DNA of 64,000 nt. Origin: Marisediminicola antarctica (GTDB lineage Bacteria; Actinomycetota; Actinomycetes; Actinomycetales; Microbacteriaceae). Made by a program: the position numbers and the translations under genes. The notes beneath the pieces were generated by a model. That model was not told the DNA's origin, did not search any database, and worked only from the letters and a program-made list of their open reading frames with translations. Where the stretch lies: positions 1,736,001 to 1,800,000 of the forward strand of contig NZ_CP017146.1 in assembly GCF_009930795.1 (NCBI RefSeq), in the 5' to 3' direction. Shown piece by piece: positions 15,033 to 25,258 of the stretch (its first letter is position 1; each line of letters opens with the position of its first letter).

Positions 15033-15982
15033 CACTCACGCCCGCGCCCGTTCCGGTCGGGCGCTCGGTGCAGGTCAAGGTTCCCGCGACGACCGCGAAC
15101 CTCGGGCCGGGCTTTGACACGCTCGGCCTGGCACTCTCGCTCTACGACAACCTCACCGTGACGGTGCGCGACGCGCCGGGCGCGCGCGTCGAGGTCGTCG
15201 GGGTCGGTGCAGGGGAGGTGCCGACGGATGACAGAAACCTCGTCGTTACCGCGATCCGACACACCTTCGCAGAGTTTGGCTACGCGCTTCCGGGGCTCGA
15301 TCTTGTGGCGCGAAACGCGATCCCGCATGGGCGCGGTCTCGGGTCTTCCGGCGCGGCGATCGTCTCGGGAATCATGGCGGCGAAGGGGCTCCTCGACGGG
15401 ATCGTCGACATCGACTCGAACGCGCTCCTCGCGATTGCGACCGAGCTCGAGGGGCACCCCGACAATGTCGCTCCCGCGTTGTTCGGCGGGCTCACGATCG
15501 CGTGGACCTCGCATGATTCCCCTCGACACAAAAAGCTGATGGTGCACCGGGGCGTGTCCCCGCTGATGTGCGTGCCGGAGAGCACCATGTCGACGGAGCT
15601 CGCCCGCAGCCTGCGCCCAGCATCCGTTCCCCACGAAGACGCCATCTTCAACGTCTCACGCTCGGCCCTGCTTATCGCGGCGCTGATCCAGAGTCCGGAA
15701 CTGCTGCTCGACGCCACGGAGGACAGGCTTCACCAGAGCTACCGCGCCGCGGCCATGCCGGGCACCGAGTCGCTCATCACCGAACTGCGCTCGCACGGCC
15801 TAGCTGCCGTGGTCTCGGGCGCGGGGCCGTCGATTCTCGTGCTGTGCAGCGATCCTGCGCAGCGGCTCGAGGCCGCCGAGTTGGTCGCGAAACACACCGC
15901 GACTCACTGGCAGACGCTCATGCTGGCTGTCGACTTCAAAGGTGCTACAGTGATTTCGCGCCCGGTGGAAGCGTTGGTCTAG
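15029..15982 (+). CDS. thrB: Homoserine kinase
   Basis: The 317-residue GHMP-family kinase phosphorylates homoserine. It has the N-terminal VPATTANLGPGFD motif, the ATP loop HGRGLGSSGAAIVSG (about residues 96-110), and the C-terminal VSGAGPSILVL motif. The GTG at 15029 lies inside the thrC stop. It is the last gene of the threonine operon; a 187-bp gap containing the rho promoter follows. Confidence 0.95.
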   Translation: MTLTPAPVPVGRSVQVKVPATTANLGPGFDTLGLALSLYDNLTVTVRDAPGARVEVVGVGAGEVPTDDRNLVVTAIRHTFAEFGYALPGLDLVARNAIPHGRGLGSSGAAIVSGIMAAKGLLDGIVDIDSNALLAIATELEGHPDNVAPALFGGLTIAWTSHDSPRHKKLMVHRGVSPLMCVPESTMSTELARSLRPASVPHEDAIFNVSRSALLIAALIQSPELLLDATEDRLHQSYRAAAMPGTESLITELRSHGLAAVVSGAGPSILVLCSDPAQRLEAAELVAKHTATHWQTLMLAVDFKGATVISRPVEALV

Positions 15983-16169
15983 CCAACAGCACTGACCTAA
16001 TCTGCAGTTTGGCCTTGTCCGTATTTCGGATTTACGTCACTCCGCCCGGCGCAATCTCAACTAGCACTCGCTAATCGCAGACATCTCCTGCGCAACCCGC
16101 CCAGAACTGCGAACACGCGATCAATTTCCCCCCGGCAATCTTGTGTACGGGGCGAAAGGAACCTACTCA

Positions 16170-18719
16170 GTGACTGACGTCAACGTCCGTACTTCCTTGA
16201 GCGCACTGCGCCTCCCGGAGCTTCAAGCTCTCGCGGCCAGCCTCGGCATCAGTGGAATATCCAAACTACGTAAAGGAGAGCTCGTGGATTCAATCAACGA
16301 GATCCAGAAGACCACCGGAACAGAGCCGGCCAGCGACAGCGACGCGGTGACCGCTCCCGAAGAAGTCAGCGCTGCCGAGGCGCCCGCTGCCGCGGTGCCC
16401 GCCGCAGCCGCGCCGGTCGCGTCTGAAGCCGCCGCATCCGCGCCGACCGCCGCCCGCAAGCGCGCGCCGCGCCGCGCCAGTGCCGCCGCTGGCGTGATCA
16501 CCGCGCCGCAGACGATTGTCGCCGAGAAGGCGTCCGAGGCTGCCTCAGCGCCCGCCGCCGCCCCAGTGGTGGATGCCGCCGCTCCGGTCGGCGAGTTCAT
16601 CGCGACTGAGTTCGACCCCGAGTCCGTCATCGTCGACGAGGCGGCCGCGGCCGAAACCCTCGAGCCAGTGCCCGCGAAGGTGCACGTCAACCGCGGCCGC
16701 TCGCGCCGTGCCACGTCGTCCGGCGACGCGCCACAGCAGCTCGATGTCGTCGCCGAGGCCGAGGGCGCCGTCGACGAGGCTGTCGAACCCGCCCCGGCGA
16801 CCGCCCGCAACTCGCGCAGCCGCAACGCCCGCAGCAAGGCGACCAGTGACGCCAAGGCTGACTCCGCGGCGACCAACGAGGCCTCGACCGACACGGGCTC
16901 GACCGACACGGGCTCGACCGACACGGGCTCGACCGACACGGCCTCGACCGACACGGCCTCGACCGACACGGGCTCGACCGGCACGTCGACTGATTCGGCC
17001 TCGACCGACTCCGGCGACGAGAACCAAGCCCCGCAGCGCAGCTCGCGCAACCGCAACCGCAACCGTGGCGGCGGAGACAATCGTCAGCAGGACAACCGGC
17101 AGCAGGACAACCGCCAGCAGGATGGCCAGGACGACGAGGACCAGGGTGACTCCCGCCAGTCCGGTCGCGGCCGCAATGGTCGGCGTGGTGACTCCAACGC
17201 TCAGCAGGACAACCGCCAGCAGGATGGCCGGCAGGACAACCGGCAGCAGGACAACCGCCAGCAGGATGGCCAGGACGACGAGGACCAGGGTGACTCCCGC
17301 CCGTCCGGTCGCGGCCGCAATGGTCGGCGTGGTGACTCCAACGCTCAGCAGGACAACCGGCAGCAGGACAACCGGCAGCAGGACAACCGGCAGCAGGATG
17401 GCCGTCAGGACAACCGCCAGCAGCAGGACAACCGCGGCGACGACCGCAGCGAGCGCCAGATGCAGGCGGATGTCGAGGGCGACCGCAGCGGCCGCAACCG
17501 CTACCGCGACCGCAAGCGCCGCGGCCCGGGCGCCGGCGATGACTTCGAGCCGGAGATCGCCGACGACGACGTGCTGATCCCCGTCGCCGGAATCCTCGAT
17601 GTGCTCGACAACTACGCCTTCGTGCGCACGAGCGGCTACCTGCCCGGCAACAACGACGTCTACGTCTCGCTCGGCCAGGTCAAGAAGTACAACCTGCGCA
17701 AGGGTGACGCCGTCGTCGGAGCGATCCGCCAGCCGCGTGAGAACGAGAACACCGGTCGCCAGAAGTACAACGCGATCGTCAAAATCGACTCGATCAACGG
17801 GCTTCCTGTCGAGCAGGCTGCCGACCGCGTCGAGTTCGGCAAGCTCACGCCGCTCTACCCTCAGGAGCGCCTGCGCTTGGAGACCGAGCCGAACAAGCTC
17901 ACCACGCGCATCATCGACCTCGTCGCCCCGATCGGAAAGGGCCAGCGCGGCCTCATCGTCTCCCCGCCCAAGGCCGGGAAGACGCTGGTGCTGCAGGCCA
18001 TCGCGAACGCCATTGCGAAGAACAACCCCGAGGTTCACCTCATGGTCGTTCTCGTCGACGAGCGTCCAGAAGAGGTCACCGACATGCAGCGCACGGTGAA
18101 AGGCGAGGTCATCGCCTCGACCTTTGACCGTCCCGCCGAGGACCACACGACCGTCGCTGAGCTCGCGATCGAGCGTGCCAAGCGTCTCGTCGAACTCGGT
18201 CACGACGTCGTCGTGCTGCTGGACTCGATCACCCGCCTCGGCCGCGCGTACAACCTTGCAGCCCCGGCATCCGGTCGCATTCTCTCCGGTGGTGTCGACT
18301 CGTCGGCGCTCTACCCGCCGAAGCGCTTCTTCGGAGCCGCTCGCAACATCGAAGACGGCGGTTCGCTGACGATCCTCGCGACGGCACTCGTCGAGACCGG
18401 ATCCAAAATGGACGAGGTCATCTTCGAGGAGTTCAAGGGCACCGGCAACATGGAGCTGCGCCTGTCGCGGCACCTGGCCGACAAGCGCATCTTTCCCGCT
18501 GTCGACGTCAACGCCTCCGGCACCCGCCGCGAGGAGATGCTCATGGGTGTCGACGAGACGAAGATCAACTGGAAGCTGCGCCGCGCCCTCGCTGGCCTCG
18601 ACACCCAGCAGGCACTCGAGCTCGTGCTCACGCGACTGAAGGACACCAAGAGCAACGTGGAGTTCCTCATGCAGGTGCAGAAGTCGATGCCGTCCTCAGC
18701 GGGAACAGACAAGGACTAA
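16170..18719 (+). CDS. rho: Transcription termination factor Rho, with long insertion
   Basis: The 849-residue hexameric RNA helicase ends Rho-dependent transcripts. Residues 1-47 are a Rho-N helical domain. A low-complexity region spans about residues 48-465: Ala/Pro-rich, then a (S/T)TDTG repeat block, then an Asn/Gln/Asp/Arg-rich block. The cold-shock-like RNA-binding domain begins at about 470 (LDNYAFVRTSGYLPG), and the ATPase has Walker A SPPKAGKT at about residue 598. The GTG at 16170 has AAAGGA nine bases before it, so I prefer it to the in-frame GTG at 16143. Actinobacterial Rho proteins are known for such insertions; this one is about 420 residues. Confidence 0.95.
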   Translation: MTDVNVRTSLSALRLPELQALAASLGISGISKLRKGELVDSINEIQKTTGTEPASDSDAVTAPEEVSAAEAPAAAVPAAAAPVASEAAASAPTAARKRAPRRASAAAGVITAPQTIVAEKASEAASAPAAAPVVDAAAPVGEFIATEFDPESVIVDEAAAAETLEPVPAKVHVNRGRSRRATSSGDAPQQLDVVAEAEGAVDEAVEPAPATARNSRSRNARSKATSDAKADSAATNEASTDTGSTDTGSTDTGSTDTASTDTASTDTGSTGTSTDSASTDSGDENQAPQRSSRNRNRNRGGGDNRQQDNRQQDNRQQDGQDDEDQGDSRQSGRGRNGRRGDSNAQQDNRQQDGRQDNRQQDNRQQDGQDDEDQGDSRPSGRGRNGRRGDSNAQQDNRQQDNRQQDNRQQDGRQDNRQQQDNRGDDRSERQMQADVEGDRSGRNRYRDRKRRGPGAGDDFEPEIADDDVLIPVAGILDVLDNYAFVRTSGYLPGNNDVYVSLGQVKKYNLRKGDAVVGAIRQPRENENTGRQKYNAIVKIDSINGLPVEQAADRVEFGKLTPLYPQERLRLETEPNKLTTRIIDLVAPIGKGQRGLIVSPPKAGKTLVLQAIANAIAKNNPEVHLMVVLVDERPEEVTDMQRTVKGEVIASTFDRPAEDHTTVAELAIERAKRLVELGHDVVVLLDSITRLGRAYNLAAPASGRILSGGVDSSALYPPKRFFGAARNIEDGGSLTILATALVETGSKMDEVIFEEFKGTGNMELRLSRHLADKRIFPAVDVNASGTRREEMLMGVDETKINWKLRRALAGLDTQQALELVLTRLKDTKSNVEFLMQVQKSMPSSAGTDKD
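16881..16985 (+). repeat. Seven 15-bp tandem repeats inside rho
   Basis: Seven in-frame copies of G(C/G)CTCGACCGACACG encode (A/G)STDT. The copies differ at only one or two positions, so the array should be length-variable by slippage without breaking the frame. Confidence 0.85.
17078..17440 (+). repeat. Nested 12-bp and 144-bp repeats inside rho
   Basis: The block is built from CAGGACAACCGG-type 12-bp units encoding QDNR/QQDN, embedded in a larger unit of about 144 bp. The GATGGCCAGGACGACGAG segment starts at 17121 and again at 17265. All units are multiples of three, keeping the Rho frame open. This indicates recent segmental duplication. Confidence 0.8.
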
Positions 18720-18722
18720 GTC

Positions 18723-19802
18723 ATGTTCGAGTCAGTTGAAACCCTGCTGACCGAGCATGACGAGCTTCAGGAGCAGCTTGCTGACCCGGCTCTGCACTCG
18801 GATCCGGCGAGGTCGAAGAAGGTCAATCGTCGTTACGCCGAGCTGGCACGCATCATCGCGGCGTACCGGGAGTGGCAGCAGCTGAACGACGACTTCGACG
18901 CGGCCACAGAAATGGCCGAAGAGGACGCGTCGTTCGCCGCTGAGATCCCCGGAATCGCGGTGGAGCTGGATGCCGCGGCCGAGAAGCTGCGACGCCTGCT
19001 CATCCCGCGCGACCCGCTGGATGCCCGTGACGTCATCATGGAGATCAAGATGGGGGAGGGCGGCGCCGAGTCGGCGCTGTTCGCCGCCGACCTGTTGCGC
19101 ATGTACCTGCACTACGCGGATTCGAAGCGCTGGAAGACCGAAATCATCGAGCAGACCTCGAGCGACCTGGGCGGCATCAAGGACATTCAGCTCGCGATCA
19201 AGAGCAACTCGAGCGATCCGGCCGAGGGCGTCTGGGCGCACCTCAAATACGAGGGCGGGGTGCACCGAGTGCAACGGGTGCCCGCGACCGAGTCGCAGGG
19301 GCGGATCCACACCTCCGCGGCCGGCGTGCTCGTCTTCCCTGAGGTCGATGAGCCCGAAGAGGTCGAGATCAGTCAGAACGACCTCAAGATCGACGTCTAC
19401 CGGTCGAGCGGGCCCGGCGGCCAGTCGGTCAACACGACGGACTCCGCCGTCCGCATCACCCACCTTCCGACCGGCATCGTCGTGGCGATGCAGAACGAGA
19501 AGAGCCAGCTGCAAAACAAGGAAGCCGGGATGCGTGTGCTGCGTGCCCGGGTCCTTGCGCGCCAGCAGGAGGAGCTCGACGCCGAGGCGTCGCTCGTGCG
19601 CAAGAGCCAGATCCGCACGATGGACCGGTCTGAGCGCATCCGCACCTACAACTTCCCGGAAAATCGCATCGCCGATCACCGCACCGGCTACAAGGCCTAC
19701 AACCTCGACGCCGTGATGAATGGAGCTCTCGAGCCTGTTGTCGAGTCGTGCATCCATGCCGACGAGGAAGCCAGGCTCGCCGACCTCGGCGACCAGACCT
19801 GA
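18723..19802 (+). CDS. prfA: Peptide chain release factor 1
   Basis: The 359-residue product recognises UAA and UAG stop codons. The GGQ tripeptide that triggers peptide release is in [16 protein letters not shown] (about residues 230-232). The anticodon-like region, the RTYNFPENR segment and the length are typical of RF1. The gene begins three bases after rho and is followed closely by prmC, which methylates the GGQ glutamine. Confidence 0.97.
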   Translation: MFESVETLLTEHDELQEQLADPALHSDPARSKKVNRRYAELARIIAAYREWQQLNDDFDAATEMAEEDASFAAEIPGIAVELDAAAEKLRRLLIPRDPLDARDVIMEIKMGEGGAESALFAADLLRMYLHYADSKRWKTEIIEQTSSDLGGIKDIQLAIKSNSSDPAEGVWAHLKYEGGVHRVQRVPATESQGRIHTSAAGVLVFPEVDEPEEVEISQNDLKIDVYRSSGPGGQSVNTTDSAVRITHLPTGIVVAMQNEKSQLQNKEAGMRVLRARVLARQQEELDAEASLVRKSQIRTMDRSERIRTYNFPENRIADHRTGYKAYNLDAVMNGALEPVVESCIHADEEARLADLGDQT

Positions 19803-19813
19803 TTCGTGCCGCA

Positions 19814-20737
19814 ATGACCGAGCAGAACCCCGTCGATAACAGGCGAGCTTCCTCCGCAACGGACGCAGGCGCATCCGCGTCGGGCGACGTCGCACTGCTG
19901 CGCGCGAGGGCGATCGACGCACTCGGCCGGGCGGGTATCGAGAACCCGGACGTTGACGCCGAATTGCTCATCGGGCACGTTCTCGGGCTGAGTCGTGGGC
20001 AGGTGCAGGCGAAGGCGATCACCGGATCGCTCGTCTCGATCGCGGATGCCGCCGTGATCGGCAGCGCCGTCGAGCGACGCGCCGGCCGCGAGCCGCTCCA
20101 GCACATCACCGGCACCGCGCCGTTCCGCGCACTAGAGCTTTCTGTCGGTCCGGGCGTGTTCGTGCCCCGGCCGGAGACCGAGACCGTCGCGCAGTACGCC
20201 ATCGACGCCTTAGCAGCCGTCGGGGGAGGCACTCCGATCGGGGTGGACCTCGGCACCGGCAGCGGGGCGATCGCCCTCGCGATGGCGACCGAGGTGCCGC
20301 ACGCCATGGTGCACGCGGTCGAGAACTCGGCCGACGCGTTCGTCTGGGCCACGCGCAACTTCGAGCGGCTCGGGGGAGACAATGCGCGGCTCGTGTTCGG
20401 TGACCTCGCGGGCGCGTTCCCGGAGCTCGACGCCCTTGTCGACGTCGTTATCTCGAACCCGCCGTACATCCCGCTGGGGGCGATCCCGCGTGATCCCGAG
20501 GTGCGCCTGTTCGACCCCGAGCAGGCCCTCTACGGCGGGGCAGATGGACTGGATGTCGTGCATTCGGTGTCGACAACGGCCCGCCGCCTGCTGCATGAGG
20601 GTGGCGCCCTCGTGATCGAGCACGGCGAGCTGCAGGGCGCCGCCATCTCGGCGCTGCTCGTGTCCGACGGATGGAACGCGATCGCGACCCACCGCGACCT
20701 GCTCGGCCGCGACCGCGCCACGACGGCGCTGCGCTAG
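19814..20737 (+). CDS. prmC: Release-factor glutamine methyltransferase
   Basis: The 307-residue SAM-dependent enzyme methylates the Gln of the GGQ motif in release factors. It has an N-terminal helical domain that binds the factor (LRARAIDALGRAGIENPDVDAELLI), the SAM motif VDLGTGSGAIALA, and the catalytic NPPYIP motif. The ATG at 19814, twelve bases after the prfA stop, is preferred over upstream frames that overlap prfA. About 30 residues of variable sequence precede the conserved domain. Confidence 0.95.
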   Translation: MTEQNPVDNRRASSATDAGASASGDVALLRARAIDALGRAGIENPDVDAELLIGHVLGLSRGQVQAKAITGSLVSIADAAVIGSAVERRAGREPLQHITGTAPFRALELSVGPGVFVPRPETETVAQYAIDALAAVGGGTPIGVDLGTGSGAIALAMATEVPHAMVHAVENSADAFVWATRNFERLGGDNARLVFGDLAGAFPELDALVDVVISNPPYIPLGAIPRDPEVRLFDPEQALYGGADGLDVVHSVSTTARRLLHEGGALVIEHGELQGAAISALLVSDGWNAIATHRDLLGRDRATTALR

Positions 20738-20750
20738 CCGGATTCCGGGG

Positions 20751-20784
20751 CGCGCCTGGCGGGCTGGCGCGCCTGGCGGGCTGG
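20751..20784. repeat. 17-bp perfect tandem duplication
   Basis: The unit CGCGCCTGGCGGGCTGG occurs twice in succession in the short gap between the convergent prmC and HAD genes. A partly related GGCCCGGC... stretch follows. It may form part of a bidirectional terminator. Confidence 0.7.
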
Positions 20785-20813
20785 CCCGGCCGCCGGAATG
20801 GCCCGGCTGCCGC

Positions 20814-21497
20814 TCACGCGCGTGCGAGCGCGAACTCCTCGATCGCCTGCAGCATCTGCTCTCCGCTCGAGAAGTGGTGTGCCGTGATGCCGATCGAGGC
20901 GGCACCCTCCACGTTCTCGAGCATGTCGTCGGCGAAGAACGCCTGCTCAGCAGGCACATCGTACTTCTCGAGCACCCGTGCGAAAACCGCCGGATCGGGC
21001 CTTCGCGCGCCGTAGTGGCTTGTCGTGAGCAGGTGGACGCCGAACAGGTCGGCGAGTTCGGGCGCGAGGGTCGCGAGATGGTCGCCGGCGAGTGCGTTGT
21101 TGTTGGTGAGGAGCGTGATCTGCCCGAGCTCGGATGCCCGCCGCACCGCCGCGATCGAGTCGGGCCAGGGCGTCATCGCCCCGCCGCGCAGGCGCACCCA
21201 CTCGGTGACGTCGACCGCGCACCCCACGGCGATCTCGAATGCGGCCAGATACTCGGGCCCGGTGGCGAAGACGCCCGCCTCTGCCGCGCGTTCCCCGGTG
21301 TCGTGCCACCAGCGACGACGCAGTTCGTCGAAGCTGAGCCCGGTCAGTTCGGCCATTCCGCGCATCCGTTCGCGCCAGTCGTACGAGTACAGCACCTCGT
21401 CCATGTCGAAGATGAACAGCAGGCCCGAGTCGATTTCGGCTCGGACGGGAGCCCCCTGGGCTGGCAGCACCGGGGCGTTGGGGGAGGGTGTCATCAC
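20814..21497 (-). CDS. HAD-superfamily hydrolase
   Basis: The 227-residue product has motif I FIFDMDEVLY with the nucleophile and acid Asp residues, motif II LLTNNN, motif III Lys/Arg in YGARRPDPAVF, and motif IV FFADDMLENV. The cap is an alpha-helical insert at about residues 45-110, as in YihX/phosphatase-like HAD proteins. It is probably a cytoplasmic phosphatase of a small phosphometabolite; the substrate is unknown. A minus-strand TAGGCT box (21507-21512) nine bases before the GTG start suggests a leaderless message, divergent from tsaC. Confidence 0.85.
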   Translation of the reverse strand: MMTPSPNAPVLPAQGAPVRAEIDSGLLFIFDMDEVLYSYDWRERMRGMAELTGLSFDELRRRWWHDTGERAAEAGVFATGPEYLAAFEIAVGCAVDVTEWVRLRGGAMTPWPDSIAAVRRASELGQITLLTNNNALAGDHLATLAPELADLFGVHLLTTSHYGARRPDPAVFARVLEKYDVPAEQAFFADDMLENVEGAASIGITAHHFSSGEQMLQAIEEFALARA

Positions 21498-21506
21498 GAT
21501 GATGCA

Positions 21507-21512
21507 AGCCTA
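21507..21512 (-). promoter_or_regulatory. -10 box (TAGGCT) of HAD gene
   Basis: On the minus strand TAGGCT lies nine bases before the GTG start at 21497, with no ribosome site between, predicting a leaderless or nearly leaderless transcript. Confidence 0.45.
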
Positions 21513-21538
21513 GACGCTGGCCACCCGGGCATGGCCGC

Positions 21539-21544
21539 TACGAT
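21539..21544 (+). promoter_or_regulatory. -10 box (TACGAT) of tsaC
   Basis: TACGAT ends ten bases before the ATG at 21555, leaving at most a few leader bases. It is divergent from the HAD promoter 27 bp away. Confidence 0.4.
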
Positions 21545-21554
21545 GGGGGACGAC

Positions 21555-22328
21555 ATGGCGACGATCTTCGACTGCTCGGACAGCTCCGGGCTCCTCACGG
21601 GCATGCGCCTCGCGAGGGCTGCCATCGGCCGCGGCGAGCTCGTGGTCTTTCCGACCGACACCGTCTACGGAATCGCCGCCGACGCGTTCAACCCCGTCGC
21701 GGTGCAGCGCCTGCTCGACGCGAAGGGTCGCACCAGGCAGGCCCCGCCTCCCGTGCTCATCCCCGGGATCCCGACGCTCGATGCTCTCGCCGAGGAAGTC
21801 CCCGATGAGGTGCGCACCCTCGTGCAGACCTTCTGGCCGGGCGGTCTCACCGTGATCCTTCCCGCGCGCAGCTCCCTGCAGTGGGACCTCGGCGAGACCG
21901 GCGGCACCGTTGCGCTCCGGATGCCGGCGAACGGGCTTGCCCTCGAGCTGCTCTCCGAGACGGGTCCGCTCGCCGTCTCCTCGGCGAACCTCACGGGGGA
22001 GCCTGCCGCGATGACGGTTGCGGAGGCCGAGCGGATGCTGGGATCGAGCGTCTCGGTGTACCTCGACGGCGGTGAGACCGGCTCCGACTACAGCGAGTTC
22101 GCCACGGCGGGCACCGGCTCCACCATCGTCGACGCGACCGGGCTGCTGCGGCCCGGAGGCGAACTGAAGATCGTCCGCGCCGGGGTCATCCCTGCCGAGG
22201 CGATCCACGCGGCGATCGCGGAGTCCAAGATGACGGCGGAGACGGCGGCGGGTGATCCGGCGGATGAGAGTCACGACGAGGCTCCTCACGCTGGCCCCGC
22301 TGAGGACCACGGCCAGACGCCCTCATGA
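21555..22328 (+). CDS. tsaC: L-threonylcarbamoyladenylate synthase
   Basis: The 257-residue YrdC/Sua5-family enzyme makes threonylcarbamoyl-AMP from threonine, bicarbonate and ATP for the t6A37 modification of tRNAs. Seen are VVFPTDTVYGIAADA, the KGRTRQAPPPVLI basic loop, WPGGLTVIL, VALRMPAN and SSANLTGEPA. A C-terminal tail of about 40 acidic/Ala-rich residues follows the YrdC domain and is not the Sua5 domain. The ATG at 21555 fits the family start. Its stop overlaps the wecA-like ATG by four bases. Confidence 0.92.
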   Translation: MATIFDCSDSSGLLTGMRLARAAIGRGELVVFPTDTVYGIAADAFNPVAVQRLLDAKGRTRQAPPPVLIPGIPTLDALAEEVPDEVRTLVQTFWPGGLTVILPARSSLQWDLGETGGTVALRMPANGLALELLSETGPLAVSSANLTGEPAAMTVAEAERMLGSSVSVYLDGGETGSDYSEFATAGTGSTIVDATGLLRPGGELKIVRAGVIPAEAIHAAIAESKMTAETAAGDPADESHDEAPHAGPAEDHGQTPS

Positions 22329-23602
22329 GCATCACCTATTACGTGCTTGCCGCCGGTGTCGCCGCCGTCATCACGCTCACCCTCTCGGTTGTCATCCTCA
22401 AGATCAGCCAGCGCTACCAGCTGTTCTCCTCCTCGATTCGCGATCGCGACGTGCACACCAGCCCGACGCCGAGGCTGGGCGGCATCGCGATGTTCCTCGG
22501 CATCGTCACCGCCTTCTGGGTCTCGTCGCAGACCGCACAGTTCTCGCTCATCTTCGCCGACTCCGGCCGTGTCATCGCGATCCTCGGCGCCGCACTCATC
22601 ATCGTGCTGATCGGCGTCGCCGACGACCTGTGGGACCTCGACTGGATGACCAAGCTCGCCGGCCAGATGATCGCCGCCGGCATTCTCGTCTGGCAGGGCG
22701 TACAGCTTCTCACTATCCCGATCGGCGGGGTGACGGTGGTTCCCCCCGTGCTCGGGCTCATCCTCACCGTGGTCGCCGTCGTACTCGTGATGAACGCCGT
22801 CAACTTTATCGACGGCCTCGACGGCCTCGTCGCCGGCGTCGTGCTCATTGCCAATGTCGTGTTCTTCATCTACAGCTTCATCATCACCGACCGCACGTAC
22901 CAGTCTGAGTTCTTCAACCTCGCGTCCCTCATCAGCGCCATCCTCATCGGCGCCTGCGTGGGGTTTCTGCCGGTCAACTGGCACCCCGCGAAGATGTTCA
23001 TGGGCGACTCTGGCGCGCTGCTGGTCGGCCTGTTGATGGCGGCATCCGCGGTCTCGGTCACCGGCCAGGTCGACACCGGTTCGGCGATCTCCGGCCGCCA
23101 GCTGCTCCCCGCCTTCATCCCCATCCTGCTCCCGCTCGCCGTGCTCGTCGTGCCCCTGCTCGACTTCGGGCTGGCGGTGTTCCGCCGACTGCGGGCAGGC
23201 AAGTCACCGTTCAGCGCCGACCGAAAACACCTGCATCACCGCCTGCTCGACATGGGTCACAGCCACTTCCAAGCTGTGCTGATCTTCTACGCGTGGACTG
23301 CGGTCGTCGCCGTCGGGTTCCTCGCGTTTCTGTTCGTTCCACCGTGGTGGGCGGTGGCCTTCATCGCCGTGGGCCTCATCGTCTGCTCGTGGCTCACGCT
23401 GTCGCCGCTCACCGGGCGCAAGGCCGTCGAGGCGGCCGTTCAGCGCGCCAGTGCCAGCCAGACCCTCGAGACCCACGGCAATCGCTACGACCCGCTCGAC
23501 GCGGCATCCATCGACCTGCCCGACGACGAGCACATCCCGCCCGAGAACGCGGCAGAGCACGCGGCGATCCTCAGGGAGCTCGCCAGAAAGGAACGACAAT
23601 GA
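22325..23602 (+). CDS. wecA: Undecaprenyl-P GlcNAc-1-phosphate transferase family
   Basis: The 425-residue polytopic membrane protein (about 11 helices) belongs to the MraY/WecA/TagO family, which moves a sugar-1-phosphate onto undecaprenyl phosphate to start cell-wall glycan synthesis. Diagnostic motifs are the DDLWDLDW aspartates, NFIDGLDGLVAG, FMGDSGALLVG and the C-terminal HLHHRLLDMGHS, which marks the WecA/TagO rather than the MraY branch. The tail after about residue 355 is soluble and charged. It overlaps tsaC and the AtpI-like gene by four bases on both sides, so three functions share one transcript. Confidence 0.88.
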   Translation: MSITYYVLAAGVAAVITLTLSVVILKISQRYQLFSSSIRDRDVHTSPTPRLGGIAMFLGIVTAFWVSSQTAQFSLIFADSGRVIAILGAALIIVLIGVADDLWDLDWMTKLAGQMIAAGILVWQGVQLLTIPIGGVTVVPPVLGLILTVVAVVLVMNAVNFIDGLDGLVAGVVLIANVVFFIYSFIITDRTYQSEFFNLASLISAILIGACVGFLPVNWHPAKMFMGDSGALLVGLLMAASAVSVTGQVDTGSAISGRQLLPAFIPILLPLAVLVVPLLDFGLAVFRRLRAGKSPFSADRKHLHHRLLDMGHSHFQAVLIFYAWTAVVAVGFLAFLFVPPWWAVAFIAVGLIVCSWLTLSPLTGRKAVEAAVQRASASQTLETHGNRYDPLDAASIDLPDDEHIPPENAAEHAAILRELARKERQ

Positions 23603-24039
23603 GCGCAATCCCCATCCTCCGGAGGGCCCTGATCCTCGGCGGCATTTTTGCTCTCGTACTCGCGATCGTCGGTGCCCTTGTTGGCTTCTTCGTCGCCGAC
23701 GGCATCGGCGTCGTCTCCGCCCTGATCGGTGCGGCGATGGCGTTCGTGTTCCTCGGCATCACGGCCATGAGCATCCTGCTCGCGAGCCGCTACGACGTGC
23801 TGGCGTTCTTCGGAATCGTCATGGGTGCATGGCTGCTGAAATTCATCCTGTTCCTCGTGCTCGCCGTCGCGCTGCGCGATCAGTCGTTCATCAACCAGAC
23901 CGTGATGTTCGTCACGCTCGTCGTCGGGGTCGTCGGAACCCTCGTCGTCGACATGGTCGTCGTCGCACGGTCGCGGCTCCCGTACGTGAGCGACATCAGC
24001 CTTCCCGGCGATCCTCCGCAGAGGCCATACGCCGACTAA
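23599..24039 (+). CDS. AtpI-like membrane protein
   Basis: The 146-residue product has four hydrophobic helices (about residues 9-31, 39-63, 69-94, 103-124) and sits directly before atpB, the usual place of the ATP synthase assembly factor AtpI. Sequence similarity to AtpI is low, as is usual for actinobacterial versions, so the call rests mainly on topology and position. The ATG lies inside the stop of the wecA-like gene; GAAAGGAACGAC upstream is the ribosome site. Confidence 0.6.
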   Translation: MSAIPILRRALILGGIFALVLAIVGALVGFFVADGIGVVSALIGAAMAFVFLGITAMSILLASRYDVLAFFGIVMGAWLLKFILFLVLAVALRDQSFINQTVMFVTLVVGVVGTLVVDMVVVARSRLPYVSDISLPGDPPQRPYAD

Positions 24040-24042
24040 CGA

Positions 24043-24072
24043 TTGGTCAGTCGTGGCGGTCTCTTGCTAGAG
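24043..24072 (+). promoter_or_regulatory. Candidate promoter of the ATP synthase operon
   Basis: TTGGTC (24043-24048) and TAGAGT (24067-24072) are separated by 18 bp and lie about 50 bases before atpB, after the AtpI-like stop. This would let atpB-atpC be transcribed independently of the tsaC-wecA group. Confidence 0.45.
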
Positions 24073-24125
24073 TCATAACGAACAAATTCCCCCTTTTCTG
24101 TGCCGCGTGAGTTCACGCCCCGAGC

Positions 24126-25249
<1,124 letters not shown>

Positions 25250-25258
25250 GGACCGCGC

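Noticed and set aside
17078-17440. CRISPR-like regularly repeated sequence
   Set aside because: The repeats are 12-bp units in frame with Rho, without unique spacers; it is protein-coding low complexity.
16545-18473. 642-codon minus-strand frame with Val/Leu-rich repeats
   Set aside because: It is the complement of the rho repeat region; the hydrophobic LLPVVL-type repeats are only the antisense of CAGGACAAC units.
20874-21554. Extending the tsaC protein upstream of 21555
   Set aside because: The upstream part of the frame is antisense to the HAD gene and the YrdC domain begins right after the ATG at 21555.
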